NCBI GenBank assembly: GCA_030610025.1
Contig: JAUWSP010000241.1
Coordinates: 1-5,246 of the forward strand
Source: Acidobacteriota bacterium
GTDB taxonomy: Bacteria > Acidobacteriota > Thermoanaerobaculia > Multivoradales > JAHEKO01
Direction of reading: 5' to 3'
Length of the DNA: 5,246 nt
In this document: positions 1 to 5,246 of the stretch, piece by piece
Numbering within the stretch: the stretch's first letter is position 1
Layout of the letters: each line of letters opens with the position of its first letter
Translations under genes and position numbers: made by a program
Notes under the pieces: model-generated
What the model was told of the DNA's origin: nothing
The model's database searches: none
Seen by the model: the letters and a program-made list of their open reading frames with translations, nothing else

Positions 1-1
1 C

Positions 2-3000
2 AAGGACCCCGCGAAAAGGGCCCGCTGGCAGCGTGCACGCGGCAAGGGCGGATTCCGTCGCACCAGCTGGGACGAGGTTCTCGAATTGATCTCGGCGTCG
101 ATGATCCATACGATCAAGACCGAAGGTCCGGACCGCATCAACGGGTTCTCGCCGATTCCGGCAATGTCGATGATCAGCTACGCCGCCGGCGCCCGCATGC
201 TGCAGTTGATGGGTGGGGTCGCCCTGTCCTTCTACGACTGGTACTGCGATCTGCCGTCGGCCTCGCCCGAGACCTGGGGCGAACAGACCGACGTCAACGA
301 GAGTGCCGACTGGTTCAACGCCAAGCTGCTGGCGGTGATGGGTTCGAACCTCAACATGACGCGGACCCCGGACTGTCATTTCGCGGCCGAGGCCCGTCAC
401 AACGGCACGAAGATGTACGTCTTCTCGCCGGACTTCAACCAGGTCGCAAAGTACGCCGACACCTGGTTGAACGTCAACGCAGGCCAGGACGGCGCCTGGT
501 GGATGGCGGTCAACCACGTTATTCTCAAAGAGTTCCATCACGAAAACCCGGTTCCGTCTTTCATCGACTACGTCAAACAGTATTCGGATGCCCCGCATCT
601 CGTCGAGTTGGTGGCCGATGGAGACACGCTTCGCCCCGGCCAGATGCTGCGCGCCAACCGGCTCGAGAAATTCACCGATATCGAAAACGGTGACTGGCAA
701 TTCCTGTTCTGGGATGAACTCGAGGACCGGCCCAAGGTTCCCGGTGGCAGTTCGGGCTCGCGCTGGGCAGAGAAGGAAAAGGGGCACTGGAACCTCAAAC
801 TCGAGGACATCACCGACGGTTCGAAGATTGACCCGGTGCTGACCTTCCTCGAAACGGCGGACTCAAAGCCGCTGGTCGTCTTCGACGATTTCGCCGAAGC
901 CCGGGGACTGAAAAGAGTGGTGCCGGCGCGATTACTGACCTGCGCCGACGGAAAGACGGTCCTGGTCACAACGACCTACGATCTGCTGATGGCCCAGTAC
1001 GGCGTACCGCGCGGTCTCGACGGTGACTACCCGGTGAGTTATGACGACGAGGACGCGCCGTTCACTCCGGCGTGGCAGGAGCGTTTCACCGGCCTCGGCC
1101 GAAAGGATTTGATCCAGTTCGCCCGGGAGTGGGCGACGACCGCCGAACACTCAGGCGGCAAGTGCACGATCATCATCGGCGCCGGCATCAATCACTGGTA
1201 CCACGCCAATCTGATGTACCGGGCCGGCATTCACGCTCTCATGCTCTGCGGCTGCGTCGGAGTCAACGGTGGAGGGCTCGGCCACTACGTGGGCCAGGAG
1301 AAGCTGGCTCCGGGAGAGCCCTGGGGAACCCTCGCGTTCGGCAAGGACTGGGGCGGACCGCCCCGACTTCAGAACGCTCCCAGCTGGCACTACGTCAACA
1401 GCGATCAGTGGCGTTATGAGAAGTCCTTCACGGACTACCACTCGGTGCCCCATTCGAACAACGGCTCCCTCGCCGAGGGGCACACGATGGACATGCAGGT
1501 GAGGGCAGTCCGCAGCGGCTGGTTACCTTTCTATCCCCAGTTCGACCGCAACACCCTGGAGCTGGTCGCCGAGGCCAGGGAGTCGGGTGCCGAGACCGAG
1601 AAGGAGATCGTCGACTGGGTGGTGGACAAGCTCAAGCGACGAGAGCTCAAGTTTGCTGTAGAGGACCCGGATTCTCCGGCCAACTGGCCCAGGATCTGGT
1701 ACATCTGGCGCGGCAACGCTCTGATGGCCTCGGCCAAGGGGCACGAGTTCTTCCTCAAGCACTACCTCGGAACGCATACCAACGCGATTGCCGAGGACCT
1801 GGCTGAAGGTTCGGTCAAGGATGTGAAGTGGCGGGAGGCACCGCGCGGCAAGATGGACCTCGTCGTGGACCTCAACTTCCGCATGGACACATCGGCGCTC
1901 TATTCCGACATCGTCCTGCCAGCGGCCACGTGGTATGAGAAGGCCGATCTCAACTCCACCGACATGCACAGCTTCATTCATCCGCTGGCCAAGGCGGTGC
2001 CGCCCTGCTGGGAGTCGAAGAGCGACTGGCAGATCTTCCGGGCCATCGCCGAGAAGTTCTCCGAACTGGCCACGCCGCACTTCCCCGAACCGGTCGAGGA
2101 CCTGGTCGCTGCACCGTTGGCCCACGACTCGCCAGCGGAGATCTCGCAAAGGGAAGTTCTTAGCTGGATCGATGGTGAGGTCGAGGCGATCCCGGGCAAG
2201 ACCATGCCGAACCTGAAGGTGGTCAAGCGCGATTACCCGAACCTCTACCGGCAATTCTGTACGTTCGGGCCGGCCGCACGTGCCGACGGCCTCGGGGCTC
2301 ACGGCACTCATTACCCGATCGAGGATTTCTGTGACGAGCTGGCGGCGACGCAACCTGCAAAAGGCTGGAACGGGCACAAGTACCCCTCGATCAAAGAGGA
2401 CGAGGAAGCCTGCAACCTGATCCTCCAGCTGGCTAGCGTGACCAACGGCGAGCTCGCATGGCGCTCCTACAAGAACATGGAGGAGAAGACCGGTCTCCCC
2501 TTGACTCAGCTGGCGGAGAAGAGTCGGAATGTCCGAACCTCCTACAAGGACCTGCAGGCCCAGCCCCGACGCTTCATCAACAGCCCCATGTGGTCGGGCC
2601 TGATCGAAGGCGGCCGTACCTACTCACCCTTTACCTACAACGTGGAGGCCAGAGTCCCCTGGCGCACGCTCACCGGTCGCCAGCACTTCTACCTCGATCA
2701 TCCGCTCTATCTGGATTTCGGTGAGCACCTGCCGACGTACAAGCCGAAGCCCCTGCCGAACGAATACTCGGACCTGATCTTCACCAAGAACGACAGCCCG
2801 TCGTTGATGCTCAACTACCTGACGCCACATGGTAAATGGCACATCCATTCCACCTACGGCGACAACGAACGGATGTCGACCCTGTCGCGAGGCTGCGAGC
2901 CGTTCTGGATCAACGTCAAGGATGCGGAGGAGCTGGAGATCGTCGACAACGATTGGGTCGAGGTCTTCAATGACAACGGCGTGGTCGTGACGCGCGCCGC

Positions 3001-3256
3001 GGTGACACACCGTATTCCACGTGGAATCTGTATCCAGTATCACTCGCCTGAAAGGACGCTCTCGGTGCCGAAATCCCCGCTGCGGGGTAACAAGCGCGCC
3101 GGTGGCCACAACAGCCTGACCCGGACGCGCCTGAAGCCCAATCTGATGGCTGGTGGCTACGGGCAGTTCACCTATCACTTCAACTACTGGGGCCCGGTCG
3201 GGTGCAACCGCGACACGCACATCCTGGTCCGCAAGCTTCCCAAGCTCGAGTGGTAA
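2..3256 (+). CDS. narG: Respiratory nitrate reductase alpha subunit (NarG-like; NxrA-like possible), 5'-truncated by window edge
   Basis: This is the catalytic subunit of a type II DMSO-reductase-family enzyme. It carries Mo-bisMGD and interconverts nitrate and nitrite, and in this family it sits on the cytoplasmic side as a dimer with NarH. The frame is open from base 2, so the ATG at 86 is internal. Conserved family sequence ([11 protein letters not shown]) precedes it. By alignment to E. coli NarG recalled from memory, about 139 N-terminal residues are missing, including the FS0 cluster ligands and any Tat-like leader. Counting from base 2, residue 83 (codon 248-250, in YDWYCDLP) matches the molybdenum ligand Asp222. 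GAGINHWYH (1178-1204) and [10 protein letters not shown] followed by GHYVGQEKL (1247 onward) are cofactor-pocket signatures. His943 and His949 (HGKWHIH, 2828-2848) and His1014 (YHSPER, 3041-3043) match E. coli His1092, His1098 and His1163, which contact the pyranopterins. The C-terminal molydopterin-binding domain spans roughly residues 945-1075. The protein ends at KLPKLEW, without the roughly 14-residue E. coli tail. The reading frame has no disruption. The family is certain; nitrate reductase versus nitrite oxidoreductase is not settled. Confidence 0.96.
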   Translation, partial: KDPAKRARWQRARGKGGFRRTSWDEVLELISASMIHTIKTEGPDRINGFSPIPAMSMISYAAGARMLQLMGGVALSFYDWYCDLPSASPETWGEQTDVNESADWFNAKLLAVMGSNLNMTRTPDCHFAAEARHNGTKMYVFSPDFNQVAKYADTWLNVNAGQDGAWWMAVNHVILKEFHHENPVPSFIDYVKQYSDAPHLVELVADGDTLRPGQMLRANRLEKFTDIENGDWQFLFWDELEDRPKVPGGSSGSRWAEKEKGHWNLKLEDITDGSKIDPVLTFLETADSKPLVVFDDFAEARGLKRVVPARLLTCADGKTVLVTTTYDLLMAQYGVPRGLDGDYPVSYDDEDAPFTPAWQERFTGLGRKDLIQFAREWATTAEHSGGKCTIIIGAGINHWYHANLMYRAGIHALMLCGCVGVNGGGLGHYVGQEKLAPGEPWGTLAFGKDWGGPPRLQNAPSWHYVNSDQWRYEKSFTDYHSVPHSNNGSLAEGHTMDMQVRAVRSGWLPFYPQFDRNTLELVAEARESGAETEKEIVDWVVDKLKRRELKFAVEDPDSPANWPRIWYIWRGNALMASAKGHEFFLKHYLGTHTNAIAEDLAEGSVKDVKWREAPRGKMDLVVDLNFRMDTSALYSDIVLPAATWYEKADLNSTDMHSFIHPLAKAVPPCWESKSDWQIFRAIAEKFSELATPHFPEPVEDLVAAPLAHDSPAEISQREVLSWIDGEVEAIPGKTMPNLKVVKRDYPNLYRQFCTFGPAARADGLGAHGTHYPIEDFCDELAATQPAKGWNGHKYPSIKEDEEACNLILQLASVTNGELAWRSYKNMEEKTGLPLTQLAEKSRNVRTSYKDLQAQPRRFINSPMWSGLIEGGRTYSPFTYNVEARVPWRTLTGRQHFYLDHPLYLDFGEHLPTYKPKPLPNEYSDLIFTKNDSPSLMLNYLTPHGKWHIHSTYGDNERMSTLSRGCEPFWINVKDAEELEIVDNDWVEVFNDNGVVVTRAAVTHRIPRGICIQYHSPERTLSVPKSPLRGNKRAGGHNSLTRTRLKPNLMAGGYGQFTYHFNYWGPVGCNRDTHILVRKLPKLEW

Positions 3257-3262
3257 TCGGAG

Positions 3263-3267
3263 AGGAG
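3263..3267 (+). promoter_or_regulatory. Ribosome binding site of the beta-subunit gene
   Basis: AGGAG lies 7 bases before the ATG at 3275, inside the 18-base spacer that follows the alpha stop codon TAA (3254-3256). It fixes the beta start, which also agrees with the family N-terminus (MDVRSQVSMV here, MKIRSQVGMV in E. coli NarH). The spacer is too short for a separate promoter or terminator, so alpha and beta are most likely co-transcribed. Confidence 0.85.
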
Positions 3268-3274
3268 ATCGACG

Positions 3275-4765
3275 ATGGACGTACGCTCACAAGTCTCGAT
3301 GGTGTTTCACCTGGACAAGTGCCTCGGCTGCCACACGTGCTCGGTTGCGTGCAAGAACGTGTGGACCGACCGCCAGGGCACCGAGTACATGTGGTGGAAC
3401 AACGTCGAAACCAAGCCGGGCACCGGGTATCCCACCACCTGGGAAGACCAGGAGCGCTACAAGGGCGGATGGGAAAAGGGCAATGGCAAGCTGCACCTCA
3501 AGTCGACCAGCAAGGCCAGGGTGGTGGCGAACATCTTCCACAACCCCCATATGCCCAGCATGGACGATTACTACGAACCTTGGACCTACGACTACCAGAC
3601 CCTGTTCAACGCCCCTGAAGGCAACGACCAGCCGGTGGCACGGCCTGTCTCGCGGGTCACTGGCGAGTACATGGAGATCGAAGCCGGTCCCAACTTCGAC
3701 GACGATCTGGGCGGCTCCCCTGTGTACGCCATGAACGATCCGAATTTCGAGGGTCTCACCCCCGAGCAGAGGGAGCAGCTGTTCGCGGTCGAGCGTCTGG
3801 TCTTCTTCTACTTCCCCCGCATCTGCAATCACTGCCTGAATCCCAGCTGCGTTGCATCGTGTCCGTCCGGGGCCCTCTACAAGCGGGGTGAGGACGGCAT
3901 CGTCCTGATCGACCAGAAGCGGTGTCGGGCCTGGCGTTCCTGTGTGGCTGCCTGCCCCTACAAGAAGACCTTCTACAACTGGCACACCGGCAAGTCGGAG
4001 AAGTGCATCCTCTGCTACCCGCGGCTCGAGACCGGGCAGGCACCGGCCTGCTTCCACTCGTGTGTCGGTCGTATCCGCTATCTCGGTGTGTTGCTGTATG
4101 ACGCCGACTTGATCGACCAGGTCGCGAGTCGTCCGGACCATGAGCTCGTCGAGGCTCAGCGCGAGATGATCCTCGATCCGTTCGATGTGAAGGTGATCGC
4201 TGCGGCCAGGAAGAACGGCATCCCGGACGATGTCATCACACACGCCCAGATGTCGCCGGTGTATCAGTTCGTCAAGGTCTGGAAGATCGCCCTGCCGCCT
4301 CACATCGAATACCGCACGTTGCCGATGCTCTTCTACGTGCCGCCCATGTCTCCGGTCATGGCCTCCCGAGACAACAACACACTCTCGCATCTCTCGGATG
4401 ACCTCTTTCATGACATCGATGAGTCTCGGGTACCGATGCAGTTCCTGGCCAATCTGTTTGGCGCCGGCCACGAGGGCAAGCTGCGCTATGCGTTGCACAA
4501 GCAGAAGGCGGTGCGTCTCTATCGCCGCGCCATCACAGTGGGCGATGTCGATCCTGAAACGGCTGCCCGAGCCCTGCGCGAGTCCAACTGCTCTCCGGAA
4601 GAGGCCGAGGAGATCTACCGATTGACCTCACTGTGCACCTTCGAGGAGCGCTTCGTGATCCCACCCATGCACCGGGAAGAAGCGATCCAGATGCTCGAGG
4701 ACCCGCACGGTCACCGGCAGAGTGTCGGCTTCGGCTTCACGGCCGGGCCCCGGAGGGGGCTGTGA
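3275..4765 (+). CDS. narH: Respiratory nitrate reductase beta subunit, four-cluster iron-sulfur protein (NarH-like; NxrB-like possible)
   Basis: This is the electron-transfer subunit, which links the molybdenum subunit to a membrane cytochrome b (NarI). It has 496 residues; E. coli NarH has 512. All cluster ligands are present in four groups: Cys16, 19, 22, 26; Cys184, 187, 192, 196; Cys217, Trp220, Cys223, Cys227; and Cys244, 247, 259, 263. These positions equal the E. coli NarH numbering as I recall it. By homology they form three [4Fe-4S] clusters and one [3Fe-4S] cluster, the latter because Trp220 (in CRAWRSC) replaces the fourth cysteine. Trp at this site is typical of the NarH and NxrB group. 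KSEKCILCYPR and CVGRIRYLGVLLYDAD are strong family signatures. Residues from about 300 form the NarH C-terminal domain, including EYRTLPMLFYVPP. The tail stops soon after VGFGFTAG, about 30 residues earlier than in E. coli. No signal peptide is visible, consistent with a cytoplasmic-type complex. It lies 18 bases after alpha and overlaps the chaperone gene by 4 bases. Confidence 0.97.
   Translation: MDVRSQVSMVFHLDKCLGCHTCSVACKNVWTDRQGTEYMWWNNVETKPGTGYPTTWEDQERYKGGWEKGNGKLHLKSTSKARVVANIFHNPHMPSMDDYYEPWTYDYQTLFNAPEGNDQPVARPVSRVTGEYMEIEAGPNFDDDLGGSPVYAMNDPNFEGLTPEQREQLFAVERLVFFYFPRICNHCLNPSCVASCPSGALYKRGEDGIVLIDQKRCRAWRSCVAACPYKKTFYNWHTGKSEKCILCYPRLETGQAPACFHSCVGRIRYLGVLLYDADLIDQVASRPDHELVEAQREMILDPFDVKVIAAARKNGIPDDVITHAQMSPVYQFVKVWKIALPPHIEYRTLPMLFYVPPMSPVMASRDNNTLSHLSDDLFHDIDESRVPMQFLANLFGAGHEGKLRYALHKQKAVRLYRRAITVGDVDPETAARALRESNCSPEEAEEIYRLTSLCTFEERFVIPPMHREEAIQMLEDPHGHRQSVGFGFTAGPRRGL
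4747..4760 (+). promoter_or_regulatory. Ribosome binding site of the chaperone gene, inside a possible small hairpin
   Basis: GGAGG (4752-4756) lies 5 bases before the GTG start at 4762 and is the Shine-Dalgarno site of the chaperone gene. It is within the last codons of the beta gene. The surrounding bases can pair as GCCCC (4747-4751) with GGGGC (4756-4760) around a GGAG loop (4752-4755). The ribosome binding site is certain in position. The hairpin is read from base complementarity only; its stem is short but all G-C, and whether it forms is unknown. Confidence 0.7.
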
Positions 4766-5246
4766 GTCAGTCCCTCGTTGCTGTGCTGGATCATCTGGGG
4801 GCCGTCCTCGCCTATCCGCGCGACGGCTATCGGGCCAACGTCGACGAGTGTAGGAAGGTGCTTGCGAGTGGAGTTTCGGAGGCTGCCGGCGCGATGGACA
4901 GTTTCTGCGAGGCCATCGCCGATCTCGACCAGACCGAGCTCGAGGAGCTCTACACCCGGAGCTTCGACCTCAACCCGGTGTGTACTCTCGAGGTCGGTTG
5001 GCACATCTATGGGGAACAGTACCGGCGCGGCCGATTCCTGGTTCAAGCCCGCGAGCTCTTGAGCCGTACGGGCATCGACGAGCAGGGAGAGCTGCCGGAC
5101 CACCTGATGTCCCTGTTGCCGGCGGTGGCTCGGTTGGAGCCAGAGGATGCGGCGACGTTCGCTGGCACCTATCTGGTTCCGGCGGTCGACAAGATGCTCA
5201 GCGGTCTGGAAGGCAAGGCCAATCCCTACGAAGAGGTCTTGAGCGC
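4762..5246 (+). CDS. narJ: Nitrate reductase molybdenum cofactor assembly chaperone (NarJ-like), 3'-truncated by window edge
   Basis: This is a NarJ/TorD-family, all-helical cytoplasmic chaperone. Family members bind the N-terminus of the alpha subunit, promote molybdenum cofactor insertion and hold the complex back from membrane attachment until it is mature. The gene starts at GTG 4762, overlapping the beta stop as GTGA (4762-4765), with GGAGG 5 bases upstream. This start is preferred because the following residues (LDHLGAVLAYPRDGY) match the usual N-terminal helix of the family; the next in-frame ATG, at 4894, would remove it. The visible 161 residues contain EELYTRSFDLNPVCTLEVGW (residues 61-80), then HIYGEQYRRG, and ELPDHL (residues 110-115, 5089-5106), a motif shared with E. 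coli NarJ. The frame is still open at the window end. E. coli NarJ has about 236 residues, so up to 75 may be missing. Position directly after narH supports the call. It probably would not be found if only ATG starts were considered. Confidence 0.92.
   Translation, partial: MSQSLVAVLDHLGAVLAYPRDGYRANVDECRKVLASGVSEAAGAMDSFCEAIADLDQTELEELYTRSFDLNPVCTLEVGWHIYGEQYRRGRFLVQARELLSRTGIDEQGELPDHLMSLLPAVARLEPEDAATFAGTYLVPAVDKMLSGLEGKANPYEEVLS

Noticed and set aside
86..88. ATG at 86 as the start of the alpha gene
   Set aside because: The frame is open back to base 2 and the 28 codons before it encode conserved NarG sequence ([14 protein letters not shown]). Even those codons lie about 140 residues inside the usual protein.
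932..1525. Two TTA leucine codons in the alpha gene (932-934 and 1523-1525) as a sign of bldA-type developmental control
   Set aside because: That mechanism is specific to Streptomyces and relatives, and nothing here assigns the host to that group. Two rare codons in over a thousand are unremarkable.
1523..2377. 284-codon open frame on the minus strand opposite the alpha gene (and a similar one at 2624-3220)
   Set aside because: It is the same in-register shadow effect; the first one ends exactly where alpha has a TTA leucine codon (1523-1525). The proteins have no recognisable domains and no ribosome binding context was seen.
3014..3027. Perfect 14-base palindrome, ATTCCAC followed by GTGGAAT
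   Set aside because: It lies inside the alpha gene, in codons for a conserved part of the C-terminal domain. A palindrome this long is expected by chance about 0.3 times in a window of this size. No second copy or nearby promoter was seen.
3153..3734. Plus-strand open frames spanning the alpha-beta junction in other frames (3153-3734 and 3202-3618)
   Set aside because: They overlap the well-supported alpha and beta genes, have low-complexity arginine-, threonine- and serine-rich translations typical of wrong frames in GC-rich DNA, and no domain can be recognised. They do not represent an nxrX-like gene.
3287..4498. 403-codon open frame on the minus strand opposite the beta gene
   Set aside because: Its codons are exactly in register with those of the beta gene. 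Stops could arise only where the sense strand uses TTA, CTA or TCA, which are rare in this GC-rich DNA. The translation resembles no family and the sense strand is an unmistakable NarH.

Overview
The window is a continuous, plus-strand stretch of a membrane-bound respiratory nitrate reductase type operon in the order alpha (narG-like, 5' end missing), beta (narH-like, complete), assembly chaperone (narJ-like, 3' end missing). Almost every base is coding. The only intergenic spacer is 18 bases between alpha and beta, and beta and the chaperone overlap by 4 bases. No RNA gene, mobile element, CRISPR array, promoter or terminator is visible, so the operon promoter and the expected narI-like cytochrome b gene would both lie outside the window.

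Layout: bases 2-3256 encode about 1,084 residues of the molybdenum catalytic subunit, including the aspartate that ligates molybdenum. Bases 3275-4765 encode a 496-residue four-cluster iron-sulfur subunit with every cluster ligand in place. Bases 4762-5246 encode the first 161 residues of a NarJ/TorD-family chaperone that starts at GTG. The first two proteins form the cytoplasmic-type NarGH dimer. In that dimer electrons pass between a quinone-linked membrane subunit and the Mo-bisMGD centre through the FeS chain of beta. The chaperone would help insert the cofactor into the alpha subunit and is not expected in the final complex.

Organism: the DNA is GC-rich with strong G/C preference at third codon positions, good Shine-Dalgarno sites and tight gene packing, which indicates a bacterium with a high-GC genome. 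Subunit wording differs from the enterobacterial proteins. From memory it is closer to the broad clade that holds non-enterobacterial NarGH and the Nitrobacter-type nitrite oxidoreductase NxrAB. A phylum cannot be assigned from this window alone; an actinobacterium or another high-GC environmental lineage would fit.

I found no previously undescribed system here. The open questions are whether the enzyme reduces nitrate or oxidises nitrite, and whether a small hairpin over the chaperone's ribosome binding site contributes to translational coupling.
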